Shown: positions 32,400 to 41,378, counted from the stretch's first letter. The stretch is DNA of 64,000 nucleotides from Bradyrhizobium liaoningense (GCF_018130825.1 NZ_JAFCJS010000001.1:434001-498000); one strand, 5' to 3'. Made by a program: numbers and translations. The notes: a model not told the origin generated them from the letters alone.

Positions 32400-33437
32400 A
32401 TGAAACAGATCATGCGATTTCCACGCCTTGACCGGCGCGCACTGCTATCGTCTCTGGCGATGCTTCCGTTTCTATCTGCCGCCCTGCGTTCCACGTCGGC
32501 CATGGCCCAGACGCAAGCCGGACCTCTGCCATCTTGGAATGAGGGCCCGACGAAAGCTTCGATCGTCGACTTCGTCGCACGGGTCACGGAGAGCGGCGGG
32601 CCCTATTTCGTAGCGCCCGATCAACGCATCGCGACCTTCGACAACGATGGGACGCTTTGGATCGAGCAGCCGATGTATGTGCAGCTCGCTTTTGCGCTGG
32701 ATCGCGTGAAGGTTCTTGCGCCCATGCATCCGGAATGGAAGGACAAGCAGCCCTTCGCGGCAGTGCTGAACGGGGACCTGAAGGCGCTCGCGGCTTCCGG
32801 AGAAAAGGGCGTGGCCGAGCTGATTGCGGTGACTCACGCCGGCATGACGACAGCGGAGTTTGAGAAGATCGTCGCAGACTGGCTTGCGACCGCGCGTGAT
32901 GCTCGCTTCAAGCGCCCCTACACCGAACTCGTGTATCAGCCTATGCTCGAATTGCTCGCTTACCTCCGCGCCAACGGCTTCAAGACCTTCATCGTGTCGG
33001 GGGGCGGCATCGAATTCATGCGGCCATGGACCGAAACGATTTATGGAGTGCCTCCCGAGCAGGTCGTCGGATCGTCAATCAAGACCCGCTATGAAATGCG
33101 CGACAGCACGCCGGTTCTATTTCGCCTGCCCGAGGTCGATTTCATCGACGACAAGGCCGGCAAGCCGATCGGGATCAATAGCCACATCGGCCGGCGTCCG
33201 ATCGCCGCATTCGGGAACTCCGATGGCGACCTCGAAATGCTGCAATGGGCGACGCTCGGTGCCAGCGGCGCGCGGTTCGGCCTGATCGTCCACCATACCG
33301 ACGCGGAACGTGAATATGCCTACGATCGCCAATCACATTTCGGCAAGCTCGATGTCGCTCTCGATGCCGCAGCGCTGAACAGGTGGACCGTTGTGGACAT
33401 GAAGAGGGACTGGAAGCGGATCTTTTCGTTTGATTAG
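32400..33437 (+). CDS. exported HAD-superfamily phosphatase
   Basis: A 345-residue haloacid-dehalogenase-type hydrolase. The leader (RLDRRALLSSLAMLPFLSAAL) has a twin-Arg followed by a hydrophobic stretch and AMAQ, so Tat export is plausible. Motif I is FDNDGTLW (nucleophile D81 and D83), motif II IVSGGG, motif III Lys in DDKAGKP and motif IV GNSDGDLEML. It is similar to phosphoserine-phosphatase-like members. It lies 179 bases after the sulfatase, same strand. Phosphomonoesterase activity in the periplasm is likely; the substrate is unknown. Confidence 0.85.
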   Translation: MKQIMRFPRLDRRALLSSLAMLPFLSAALRSTSAMAQTQAGPLPSWNEGPTKASIVDFVARVTESGGPYFVAPDQRIATFDNDGTLWIEQPMYVQLAFALDRVKVLAPMHPEWKDKQPFAAVLNGDLKALAASGEKGVAELIAVTHAGMTTAEFEKIVADWLATARDARFKRPYTELVYQPMLELLAYLRANGFKTFIVSGGGIEFMRPWTETIYGVPPEQVVGSSIKTRYEMRDSTPVLFRLPEVDFIDDKAGKPIGINSHIGRRPIAAFGNSDGDLEMLQWATLGASGARFGLIVHHTDAEREYAYDRQSHFGKLDVALDAAALNRWTVVDMKRDWKRIFSFD

Positions 33438-33796
33438 AGGCGAGATCGTAAGGCTTCTGGCCGCGCGAATGCGGTGCGAAGCAACCGTCACGCTAAACGC
33501 ACGCTATTGAGCAGAGCCCGTCAACTAAGTTCAGTTGTGGCCATTTCACAACGGACATCGGGCCTCGAACATGGCCTACGCACCCGTCGCTCCCGGTCTA
33601 CCTCCATAAGCGGACAATTCTGAGCCGGTTGGTCTGTCTCAAACGGGCCAAAAGCGGCCTATGCGGTAAGCACCCAGCTGATCGATATTCTCGCCGGATG
33701 TGTCCCGTAAGAGACAGTCAAAAATAACCAATTGTAGTTGTATGAGCATGCGACGGGAGAATTTGGCAACATCGTTACCCCATAAGGGAGCGTGCC
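33438..33796. other. intergenic region between HAD and fused outer-membrane protein genes
   Basis: No convincing gene is found in these 359 bases; short frames lack leaders and ribosome sites. The composition is more AT-rich near 33715-33780 (AAAAATAACCAATTGTAGTTGTATGA), a likely promoter area for the next gene. No clear operator or hairpin was recognised. Confidence 0.4.
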
Positions 33797-35227
33797 ATGA
33801 AGTCGTTCTTTGCGACTCTGCTTGCTATCTTGGTGAGCGTCACTGCGCGCGCTGCGGATATGCCGGTGAAGGCTCCGACCGCTCTTCCGCCGCCATACAA
33901 TTGGTCAGGGTTCTATGTTGGCGCAAATGTCGGTGGGGCCTGGGCCAGCGGCAGCCTGAACATTCCAGGCAACAATTTATATGGCGGGCTGACGGAATTC
34001 ATCGGTGGCGTTCAGGCCGGCTACAATTTCCAGGCCGGCCATCTTTTGTTTGGCGTGGAAGGTGATTTCGATGGGGCGACATTTGGTCATCCCGTGCTTC
34101 CGACTCCTACGCTCGGCTCGGTGAGCCAGAACTGGATCGGAACGGTGGCAGGCCGCGTCGGCCTCGTGGAAGACCGCTGGCTTTTTTACGCCAAGCTTGG
34201 CGGTGGCTGGGTGCAGAGCAATGCCTCGCTGAACTTCTCCGGCGTCACTTGGCAGGGGTCCAATACCAGCTCTGGCTGGCTGGCTGGCGTCGGTATCGAG
34301 TACGGCTTCAAGGCGAATTGGACGCTCAAGCTCGAATACGATTACATTGGGCTGGGACATTGGACTTCGCCCACCGTCCCGTCGATCCCGCTGAACCGCG
34401 ACCTTCAGATGGTCAAGTTTGGTGCGAACTACAAATTCGAGAGCGGGCTTCCCGAAACGATCGCGCCGATAAGAACCAGACATTCTGCTGAACATTCCGA
34501 AGACGAAGACCTCGCCAAAAAATCGCAGAATCCTATCGCCGATCTCGTCAGCGTTCCGTTCCAAAGCAATACGAATTTCAACGCCGGGCCGTTCAATCGC
34601 ACCCAGGAAGTCCTCAACATTCAGCCAGTCATACCGCTGCGCATCAACGCGGACTGGAATGTGATCTCGCGCACCATCATGCCCGTGATCAGTCAACCTA
34701 GTCCGTTTTTTAACAACAACACGAATGGAATTGGCGACATTACCCAGCAGTTCTTTTTCACCCCCACCCATCCAGGCACTCTGATCTGGGGCGTCGGTCC
34801 CGTCTTCACTGTTCCGTCCGCGACCGATCCGATTCTCGGAACCGGTAAGGTGTTGTTCGGTCCGACCGCCGTTGCCCTCGTGACGCCCGGACATTGGGTG
34901 ATCGGCGTGCTGGTCAACAATCAGTGGTCAGTTGGCGGCAATCCATTGCGGCCGCCCGTAAACGCATTTCTCGCGCAACCGTTCGTCAACTACAACATGG
35001 CGCACGGGTGGTACCTGACAAGCTCACCTGTGATCACCGCGAACTGGCTGGCGGCGCCGGGCCAGCAGTGGACCGTACCGATCGGTGGCGGTTTCGGCCG
35101 AATCTTCAAGATCGGCGACCAGCCAGTGAGCGCAAATATAGCCGGCTATTACAACGTCGTTCGTCCAACCGGCACGCCGAGTTGGCAGTTGCGGGCCGAA
35201 TTGTCACTGCTCTTCCCCGAGAGGTGA
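33797..35227 (+). CDS. outer-membrane protein with two fused beta-barrel modules
   Basis: A 476-residue exported protein. The leader (MKSFFATLLAILVSVTARAAD) is followed by a complete Omp25/Omp31-type barrel: PPPYNWSGFYVGANVGGAW, GVQAGYNFQ, WIGTVAGRVG and WTLKLEYDYIGLG, ending in a terminal-strand-like MVKFGANYKF near residue 213. A charged linker of about 25 residues (EHSEDEDLAKKSQNPIAD) leads to a second module (about 240-476). This resembles stand-alone outer-membrane proteins often misnamed neuromedin U: VPFQSNTNFN, NIQPVIPLRI, WGVGPVFTVP, NNQWSVGG, WYLTSSPVITANW, FGRIFKIG. GGGAG precedes the ATG. Fusion of two normally separate barrels is unusual. Confidence 0.8.
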   Translation: MKSFFATLLAILVSVTARAADMPVKAPTALPPPYNWSGFYVGANVGGAWASGSLNIPGNNLYGGLTEFIGGVQAGYNFQAGHLLFGVEGDFDGATFGHPVLPTPTLGSVSQNWIGTVAGRVGLVEDRWLFYAKLGGGWVQSNASLNFSGVTWQGSNTSSGWLAGVGIEYGFKANWTLKLEYDYIGLGHWTSPTVPSIPLNRDLQMVKFGANYKFESGLPETIAPIRTRHSAEHSEDEDLAKKSQNPIADLVSVPFQSNTNFNAGPFNRTQEVLNIQPVIPLRINADWNVISRTIMPVISQPSPFFNNNTNGIGDITQQFFFTPTHPGTLIWGVGPVFTVPSATDPILGTGKVLFGPTAVALVTPGHWVIGVLVNNQWSVGGNPLRPPVNAFLAQPFVNYNMAHGWYLTSSPVITANWLAAPGQQWTVPIGGGFGRIFKIGDQPVSANIAGYYNVVRPTGTPSWQLRAELSLLFPER

Positions 35228-35316
35228 GAGGTGAGAGGTGTCTGCTTCGAGATTTGGAAACTTCTGGTCACGCAACCCCGCTCCGTTGCAGACCGTGAAA
35301 GGATGGGAGATCCGCG

Positions 35317-36402
35317 ATGAAGAGCAGGAAATTGGCACCAAGGACTGGTTTCGTTTGTCGGCTGGGCGCGGCGGCAATTGCCACCTTACTCGCGCTCCCT
35401 AATGATGCGGCGCGAGCCGATGAAGGCGGTGTCAGCTTCTGGATACCCGGCTTCTTTGGCAGCCTCGCGGCCGTCCCCGCGCAGGCGCCCGGCTGGTCGG
35501 TGACCTCGATCTATTATCATACCTCGGTTTCCGCCGGCGGCGACGTGGCGCGGGCACGAGAGATCACGATCGGTCGCATTCCCGCGAATCTGAACGTCAA
35601 TCTGGACGCCAGAGTCAATGCGAATGTGGATCTTGGCCTTCTAGTCGGGACCTACACCTTTGCGACACCGGTGCTGGGCGCGCAGGCCCAAGCCTCCCTG
35701 TTGGGAGTCTACGGGTCCAACTCGACGTCGCTGGCGGGATCGCTGGTGGGGACAGTGACGGGACCAGGCGGCGGAGTATTGCCATTCTCGCGCTTCGACA
35801 GCATCGACAGCTCGATCATTGCATTTGGCGATCTGCTCCCGATGTTCCAGCTGAAATGGAACGCCGGTGTCCACAACTACATGACCTACGTCACCGGGGA
35901 CATCCCGGTCGGCGCCTATCAGTCGGACCGTCTTGCGAATTTGGGGCTTGGGCATTGGACAATCGACGCTGGCGGCGGCTACACCTATTTCGATCAAAAG
36001 ACCGGGCGAGAAGCATCGGCGGTGCTGGGATTTACCTACAACTTCGTAAACCCTGCCACCCAGTATCAGAGTGGCGTCGACATGCACTTCGACTGGGGCG
36101 CGTCGCAATTCCTCACCAAGCAGTGGCAGGTCGGCCTCGTGGGTTACGCCTATCAGCAGCTCGGCTGCGACAGCGGCTCCGGCGATCGCGTCGGCTGTTT
36201 CCGGTCGCGGGTGCTCGGAGTCGGACCGCAGGTCGGCTACATTTTCCCGGTCGGAGACATGCAGGGATATCTGAACCTGAAGGCCTACGGCGAATTCGCC
36301 AATGAGAATCGGCCAGCGGGCTGGAACCTCTGGCTGACGTTCAATCTTTCGCCCGCGGCGGCAACGCCGCCGACACCCTCGAGGCGCATTTTTACTAAGT
36401 AG
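35317..36402 (+). CDS. outer-membrane beta-barrel protein (MetA-pathway phenol-degradation-like family)
   Basis: A 361-residue protein with a leader ending near ARADEG. Alternating aromatic/hydrophobic strands follow: GVSFWIPGFFGSLAAVP, WSVTSIYYHTS, GGGYTYFDQKTGREASAVLGFTYNF, VDMHFDWGASQFL, QVGLVGYAYQQLG, GPQVGYIFP. The wording resembles the Phenol_MetA_deg/transporter family, which is linked to uptake of hydrophobic or aromatic compounds. GGGAG precedes the ATG. It follows the fused barrel by 89 bases, so both may be co-transcribed, and a broken copy lies just downstream. Confidence 0.8.
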   Translation: MKSRKLAPRTGFVCRLGAAAIATLLALPNDAARADEGGVSFWIPGFFGSLAAVPAQAPGWSVTSIYYHTSVSAGGDVARAREITIGRIPANLNVNLDARVNANVDLGLLVGTYTFATPVLGAQAQASLLGVYGSNSTSLAGSLVGTVTGPGGGVLPFSRFDSIDSSIIAFGDLLPMFQLKWNAGVHNYMTYVTGDIPVGAYQSDRLANLGLGHWTIDAGGGYTYFDQKTGREASAVLGFTYNFVNPATQYQSGVDMHFDWGASQFLTKQWQVGLVGYAYQQLGCDSGSGDRVGCFRSRVLGVGPQVGYIFPVGDMQGYLNLKAYGEFANENRPAGWNLWLTFNLSPAAATPPTPSRRIFTK

Positions 36403-36469
36403 GATCAGCGATGCCCTTACGGCAAATCGCGCCTATTATACGGATCACGTTCCAACGTATCGAGCCCCG

Positions 36470-36690
36470 GCGCGATTGTGGTTGCAGCTCTCGCGTCTTC
36501 CCCGCAAATCGCTAACGCCGATGAGAGCGGCATCTCGTTCTGGGTCCCGGGGCTGTTCGGCAGTCTGGCAGCCGCACCCGCCCGGCTGGCCCCTCGGGAC
36601 CATCTACTACCACACCAGTGTGCCCCCTCCGGCGCTGCTGCGAGCCAGAGATTCCCCGCCTTCGGGGAAAGACAGCCGTAACGGGCTTGC
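36470..36690 (+). pseudogene. truncated, frameshifted copy of the upstream barrel gene
   Basis: The stretch encodes NADESGISFWVPGLFGSLAAAPA, clearly related to the N-terminus of the 35317-36402 product (ADEGGVSFWIPGFFGSLAAVPA). The frame then shifts and the next similar segment (GWPLGTIYYHTSVPP) is in another frame. Similarity fades by about 36680, just before the convergent ATPase gene. I read it as the remnant of a tandem duplication. A hairpin, TTCCCCG-CCTT-CGGGGAA at 36652-36669, lies inside it. Confidence 0.75.
36652..36669. terminator. hairpin between barrel pseudogene and DUF815 ATPase gene
   Basis: TTCCCCG pairs with CGGGGAA around the tetraloop CCTT. It lies 33 bases after the stop of the minus-strand ATPase gene and downstream of the plus-strand barrel genes, so it may terminate either. 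There is no strong T tract. Confidence 0.45.
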
Positions 36691-36701
36691 AATCCCGACC
36701 G

Positions 36702-37682
36702 CTACGTCGCCGCCAGCTTCACGCCGAGCCGTCCCGCCAGCTCCTGCACGAACTGCCAGGCGACGCGCCCCGAGCGGGAGCCGCGCGTGGTCGACCATTC
36801 CAGCGCCTCGCGCTCCAGGGCTTCGTCCTCGACCTTGATGCCGAAATGGCTGCAATAGCCGCGCACCATGGCGAGATATTCGTCCTGGCTGCAGCGGTGG
36901 AAGCCGAGCCAGAGGCCGAAGCGGTCCGACAGCGAAACCTTCTCCTCGACCGCTTCGCCGGGATTGATCGCGGTCGAGCGCTCGTTCTCGATCATGTCGC
37001 GCGCGAGCAGGTGACGGCGGTTGGAGGTGGCGTACAGGATGACGTTGTCGGGCCGGCCCTCGATGCCGCCTTCGAGCACGGCCTTGAGCGATTTGTAGGA
37101 CGCGTCATTGCCGTCGAAGGATAGGTCGTCGATGAACACGATGAAGCGGAAGCTGGCGTCGCGGAGCTTCTCCATCAGCATCGGCAGCGTTTCGATGTCT
37201 TCGCGGTGGATCTCGATCAGCTTCAGCCGGTCGGCGGCCTTGCGGTCCGCGTTGATGCTGGCATGTGCCGCCTTCACCAGCGACGACTTGCCCATGCCGC
37301 GCGCGCCCCAGAGCAGGGCGTTGTTGGCGGGCAGGCCGCCCGCGAAGCGCTCGGTGTTCTCCATCAGGATGTCGCGCATCCGGTCGACGCCCTTGAGCAG
37401 GAACAGCTCGACGCGGCTGACCCGCGGCACCGCCGAGAGGCGGCCGTCGGGGTGCCAGACATAGGCATCGGCCCGTTCGAACGACTCGGGCTCGACGGCC
37501 GGGCTGCCCTGGGCGGCGAGGTGCGCCGCAATGGTCTCCAGCGCGCGGACGAGGCGCTCCTGGGAGAGGTTCGGGGCCGCCTTGACGGCCTCCGTGGGGC
37601 GTTTTGCCGCGACGCGGGCGGGCTTGCTGGCAGGGGTACGGGGGCCTTTGCCGGCCGGGCTTTTGCTTGGTTTTTTGGGCAT
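36702..37682 (-). CDS. DUF815 AAA-type ATPase
   Basis: A 326-residue predicted ATPase of the DUF815/COG2607 group. Start 37682 (MPKKPSKSPAGKGP) is preceded by AGGAA; a longer frame exists upstream. The N-terminus is Lys/Pro/Ala-rich. Walker A is WGARGMGKSSLVKA, Walker B RFIVFIDDLSF, and a sensor-like ILYATSNRRHLL follows. The C-terminus has GSRSGRVAWQFVQEL. The cellular role is not established. It diverges from yajC-secDF across about 180 bases, which must hold both promoters. Confidence 0.88.
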   Translation of the reverse strand: MPKKPSKSPAGKGPRTPASKPARVAAKRPTEAVKAAPNLSQERLVRALETIAAHLAAQGSPAVEPESFERADAYVWHPDGRLSAVPRVSRVELFLLKGVDRMRDILMENTERFAGGLPANNALLWGARGMGKSSLVKAAHASINADRKAADRLKLIEIHREDIETLPMLMEKLRDASFRFIVFIDDLSFDGNDASYKSLKAVLEGGIEGRPDNVILYATSNRRHLLARDMIENERSTAINPGEAVEEKVSLSDRFGLWLGFHRCSQDEYLAMVRGYCSHFGIKVEDEALEREALEWSTTRGSRSGRVAWQFVQELAGRLGVKLAAT

Positions 37683-37863
37683 GTCCGAAGTTCCTGAGAA
37701 TGCAGCCTTATCGGGCCTGACGCCGCGCCGCAAGGTGGCCAAATCGACGGTCTGGCAGCGTTGCAATTGGGGCAATGGCCGCTATAGTCCGCGCGAATTT
37801 GACCGAGCCGGTCGGCCTTCAGGGCCTGACCGGCTTTCCCCCGTTCTCACGAGGATCGTCCGA

Positions 37864-38241
37864 ATGTTGATTACCCCTGCGTATGCCCAGGCTGCGGGCG
37901 CCGGTGACACCAACAGCATGTTGATGTCGCTGCTGCCGTTCGCGCTCATCTTCGTGATCATGTACTTCCTGATTCTGCGTCCGCAGCAGAAGAAGGTCCG
38001 CGACCACGCCGACCTCGTGAAGAACATCCGCCGCGGCGACACCGTCGTGACCTCGGGCGGCCTCGTCGGCAAGGTCACCAAGATCGTCGATGACGACCAG
38101 ATCGAGTTCGAGATTTCCGACGGCGTGCGCGTTCGCCAGATGCGCCAGATGATCTCCGGCGTGCGCGCCAAGGGCGAGCCGGCGAAGGAATCCAAGGATA
38201 GCGCGAAGGAAACCGCCAAGGACGACGCCGCGTCGAAGTGA
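37864..38241 (+). CDS. yajC: preprotein translocase accessory subunit YajC
   Basis: A 125-residue protein with a short N-terminal periplasmic segment (MLITPAYAQAAGAG), one TM helix (LLPFALIFVIMYFLILRP) and the signature RPQQKKVRDH. The SGGLVGKVTKI fold and a Lys/Glu/Ala tail follow. Start 37864 follows GAGGATC. It is the first gene of yajC-secD-secF, the Sec accessory complex. Confidence 0.95.
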   Translation: MLITPAYAQAAGAGDTNSMLMSLLPFALIFVIMYFLILRPQQKKVRDHADLVKNIRRGDTVVTSGGLVGKVTKIVDDDQIEFEISDGVRVRQMRQMISGVRAKGEPAKESKDSAKETAKDDAASK

Positions 38242-38299
38242 GTGCTTCCGCGGCTCGTTCAAGTTTCCTGCAAGTCTCCTGATCTGACAGGTCCAGTCG

Positions 38300-39904
38300 A
38301 TGTTGTATTTCACGCGGTGGAGGGCGCTCGGGATTATCCTGACAGCGCTGATCGTGTGCCTCTGCGCGGTCCCGAATTTCTTCCCGGAGGCGACGGTCAA
38401 GACCTGGCCGGCCTGGGCACAGCGCCGGCTCGTGCTCGGCCTCGATCTTCAGGGCGGCTCCTATCTGCTGCTCGAGGTCGATTCCAGCTACGTGAAGAAG
38501 GAACGACTGGACCAGATCCGCGACGACGTTCGCCGGACGCTGCGCGATGCCAAGATCGGCTTCACCGGCGGCGTCACCGTGCGCAATGACGCGGCCGAGG
38601 TTCGCATCACCAAGGAAACCGACGTGCAGCCGGCGCTCGCCAAGCTGCGCGAATTGTCCCAGCCGCTTGGCGGTCTGATGGGATCCAGCGGCCAGCGCGA
38701 CCTCGAGGTGACGGACGCCGGCGGCGGCGTGATCCGCCTGAGCATCCCGCAGGCTGCGATGCTCGACCGCATGCGCAAGACCATCGAGCAATCGATCCAG
38801 ATCGTCGAGCGCCGCGTCAACGAGCTCGGCACCGTCGAGCCGGTCATCCAGCGCCAGGGCAACGACCGCATCCTGGTGCAGGTCCCCGGCCTGCAGGACC
38901 CGACCCGCCTGAAGGAGCTGCTCGGCAGGACCGCGAAGATGGAATTCCGCATGGTCGACACCTCCGTGCCGCCGGATCAGGCGCAGCAGGGCAGGTTGCC
39001 GCCGGAATCCGAGCTGCTGATGAGCGCCTCGCCGCCGCCCACGCCCTATGTGGTCAAGAAGCAGGTGCTGGTTGCCGGTGGCGATCTGACCGATGCCCAG
39101 GCGAGCTTCGACCAGCGCACGGGTGAGCCGGTCGTGAGCTTCAAGTTCAACACCTCGGGCGCGCGCAAATTCTCGCAGGCCACCACCGAGAATGTGGGGC
39201 TGCCGTTCGCGATCGTGCTCGACAACAAGGTGATCTCGGCGCCCGTCATCCGCGAACCCATCACCGGCGGCCAGGGCCAGATCTCCGGCAATTTCACCGT
39301 GCAATCTGCCAACGATCTCGCCATCCTGCTGCGCGCCGGCGCGCTGCCGGCGCCGCTCACGGTGGTCGAGGAGCGCACCGTCGGTCCGGGCCTCGGCCAG
39401 GATTCGATCGAGAAGGGCGAGCTTGCGGCCTATGTCGGCTCGATCCTCGTCATTATCTTCATGCTCGTGACCTACCGGCTGTTCGGGGTATTCGCGAACG
39501 TCGCGGTGGCCATCAACGTCGCCATGATCTTCGGCCTGCTGTCGCTGCTCAACGCCACGCTGACGCTGCCCGGCATCGCCGGCATCGTGCTCACCGTCGG
39601 CATCGCGGTGGACTCCAACGTGCTGATCTACGAGCGCATCCGCGAGGAGCTGCGCGGCGGCCGCAACGCGATCTCGGCGATCGACGCCGGGTTCAAGCGG
39701 GCGCTCGCCACCATCCTCGATTCCAACATCACCACCTTCATTGCTGCCGCGGTGCTGTTCTACATCGGCACCGGCCCGGTGCGCGGCTTCGCCGTGACGC
39801 TCGGCATTGGCATCATCACCACGGTGTTCACCGCCTTCACCCTGACCCGGCTGATCGTCGCCGGATGGGTGCGGTGGAAGCGGCCGCAGAGCGTGCCGAT
39901 CTAG
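38300..39904 (+). CDS. secD: protein translocase subunit SecD
   Basis: A 534-residue inner-membrane protein of the RND-like SecDF complex that uses proton motive force to help pull preproteins out. It shows the N-terminal TM, LGLDLQGGSYLLLEVD, a large periplasmic domain, and a C-terminal block of five TM helices with LTVGIAVDSNVLIYERIREEL. It is followed by secF after 10 bases. Confidence 0.96.
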   Translation: MLYFTRWRALGIILTALIVCLCAVPNFFPEATVKTWPAWAQRRLVLGLDLQGGSYLLLEVDSSYVKKERLDQIRDDVRRTLRDAKIGFTGGVTVRNDAAEVRITKETDVQPALAKLRELSQPLGGLMGSSGQRDLEVTDAGGGVIRLSIPQAAMLDRMRKTIEQSIQIVERRVNELGTVEPVIQRQGNDRILVQVPGLQDPTRLKELLGRTAKMEFRMVDTSVPPDQAQQGRLPPESELLMSASPPPTPYVVKKQVLVAGGDLTDAQASFDQRTGEPVVSFKFNTSGARKFSQATTENVGLPFAIVLDNKVISAPVIREPITGGQGQISGNFTVQSANDLAILLRAGALPAPLTVVEERTVGPGLGQDSIEKGELAAYVGSILVIIFMLVTYRLFGVFANVAVAINVAMIFGLLSLLNATLTLPGIAGIVLTVGIAVDSNVLIYERIREELRGGRNAISAIDAGFKRALATILDSNITTFIAAAVLFYIGTGPVRGFAVTLGIGIITTVFTAFTLTRLIVAGWVRWKRPQSVPI

Positions 39905-39914
39905 GAGCCTGATC

Positions 39915-40934
39915 GTGACTCACACCGTTCTCATCGGGCTCGGCGTCCTCATTGCCATCCTCACCGTGGTCGCGGCCCTCGGCCTGTTGCCGTCGCTGCG
40001 CATCGTTCCCGACAACACGCATTTCGACTTCACGCGCTTCCGCCGCATCAGCTTCCCGATCTCGGCGGCGCTGTCGATCGTCGCGATCACGCTGTTCTTC
40101 ACCCATGGACTGAACCTCGGTATCGACTTCAAGGGCGGCACGCTGCTGGAGGTGAAGGCGAAGTCCGGCACCGTGGACATCGCGGCGATGCGCACCAGGC
40201 TCGACGCCCTCGGTCTCGGCGAAGTCCAGTTGCAGCAGTTCGGCGGCCCCGAGAACGTCCTGATCCGTGTTGCGGAACAGCCGGGTGGCGACGCCGCACA
40301 GCAGGCAGCCCTGCAGAAGCTTCGTGGCGCGCTCGGTGACAGCGTCGACATTCAGCGCACCGAGGTGCTCGGTCCGCGCGTTGCCGGCGAGCTCCTGGCC
40401 TACGGCATGCTCGGCCTGATGCTCGCGATCGTCGCGATCCTGATCTATCTCTGGTTCCGGTTCGAATGGCAGTTTGCGCTCGGCGCCATGATCGCCAACG
40501 TGCACGACATCGTGCTGACGATCGGCTTCATGTCGATCAGCCAGGTCGATTTCGACCTGACCAGCATCGCGGCGCTGCTGACCATTCTCGGCTATTCGCT
40601 CAACGATACCGTCGTCATCTACGACCGCATCCGCGAAATGCTGCGGCGCTACAAGAAGATGCCGATGCCGCAGCTGCTCAACGAGTCCATCAACTCGACG
40701 CTGTCCCGCTCGATCATCACCCACGTCACGGTGACGCTGGCGCTGCTCGCGCTGCTGCTGTTCGGCGGCCACGCCATCCACAGCTTCACGGCGGTGATGA
40801 TGTTCGGCGTTGTGCTGGTCGGTACCTACACCTCGATCTTCATTGCGGCGCCGATCCTGATCTATCTCGGCGTCGGCGAGCATCGCGAGGATGCGCCCGA
40901 TACGGCTACGCCGGCGAAGAAAAACAAGGCATGA
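39915..40934 (+). CDS. secF: protein translocase subunit SecF
   Basis: A 339-residue partner of SecD. The start is GTG at 39915 with GGAG 7 bases upstream. An extra N-terminal hydrophobic stretch (VLIGLGVLIAILTVVAALGLL) precedes the usual first helix (ISFPISAALSIVAITLFF), which is a small extension relative to common SecF. GIDFKGGTLLEVKAK and YSLNDTVVIYDRIREMLRRYK are family signatures. Confidence 0.95.
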   Translation: MTHTVLIGLGVLIAILTVVAALGLLPSLRIVPDNTHFDFTRFRRISFPISAALSIVAITLFFTHGLNLGIDFKGGTLLEVKAKSGTVDIAAMRTRLDALGLGEVQLQQFGGPENVLIRVAEQPGGDAAQQAALQKLRGALGDSVDIQRTEVLGPRVAGELLAYGMLGLMLAIVAILIYLWFRFEWQFALGAMIANVHDIVLTIGFMSISQVDFDLTSIAALLTILGYSLNDTVVIYDRIREMLRRYKKMPMPQLLNESINSTLSRSIITHVTVTLALLALLLFGGHAIHSFTAVMMFGVVLVGTYTSIFIAAPILIYLGVGEHREDAPDTATPAKKNKA

Positions 40935-40946
40935 TCCGAACTGCAG

Positions 40947-40970
40947 GCCCTCGCAGGCGTTTGCGAGGGC
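40947..40970 (+). terminator. hairpin after secF
   Basis: GCCCTCGCA (40947-40955) pairs exactly with TGCGAGGGC (40962-40970) around a 6-base loop, in the 60-base gap between secF and the Mth938-domain gene. No T tract follows, so it may attenuate or stabilise mRNA rather than end transcription. Confidence 0.5.
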
Positions 40971-40994
40971 AATAGGCTCATTCGGACGAACCAG

Positions 40995-41378
40995 ATGGCC
41001 GGCGATCCCAACGCACCGCATTTCCCGCGCTCGGCGCCGATCGATGCCTATGGCAAGGGCGGCTTCGCCTTTGCCGGCATGTCGCATCGGGGATCGCTGC
41101 TGTGCCTGCCCGACGCGATCTGGGCCTGGGACGTGACCGATCCCGCAAAGATCGACCGCTATTCGCTGGATCGGGTGTTCGCGGCCGCCAACAGCATCGA
41201 CACGCTCCTGGTCGGCACCGGAACCGGGTTCTGGCTGCCCCCACCGGAGCTGCGCCAGGCGCTCAAGGCGGTGAGGGTGGTGCTGGACACGATGCAGACC
41301 GGCCCGGCCGTGCGCACCTACAACATCATGATCGGCGAACGGCGGCGCGTCGCCGCCGCGCTGATCGCCGTGCCATGA
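40995..41378 (+). CDS. Mth938-domain protein (DUF498; NDUFAF3/AAMDC-like)
   Basis: A 127-residue soluble protein with the Mth938 fold pattern: IDAYGKGGFAFAGMSHRGSLLCLPD, TLLVGTGTGFWLPP and AVRTYNIMIGERRRVAAALIAV. The human relative NDUFAF3 is a complex I assembly factor. The gene follows secDF and overlaps the next gene, which belongs to the NDUFAF6-like group, by 4 bases. A role in respiratory complex I assembly or membrane insertion is therefore likely, but inferred. Confidence 0.88.
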   Translation: MAGDPNAPHFPRSAPIDAYGKGGFAFAGMSHRGSLLCLPDAIWAWDVTDPAKIDRYSLDRVFAAANSIDTLLVGTGTGFWLPPPELRQALKAVRVVLDTMQTGPAVRTYNIMIGERRRVAAALIAVP

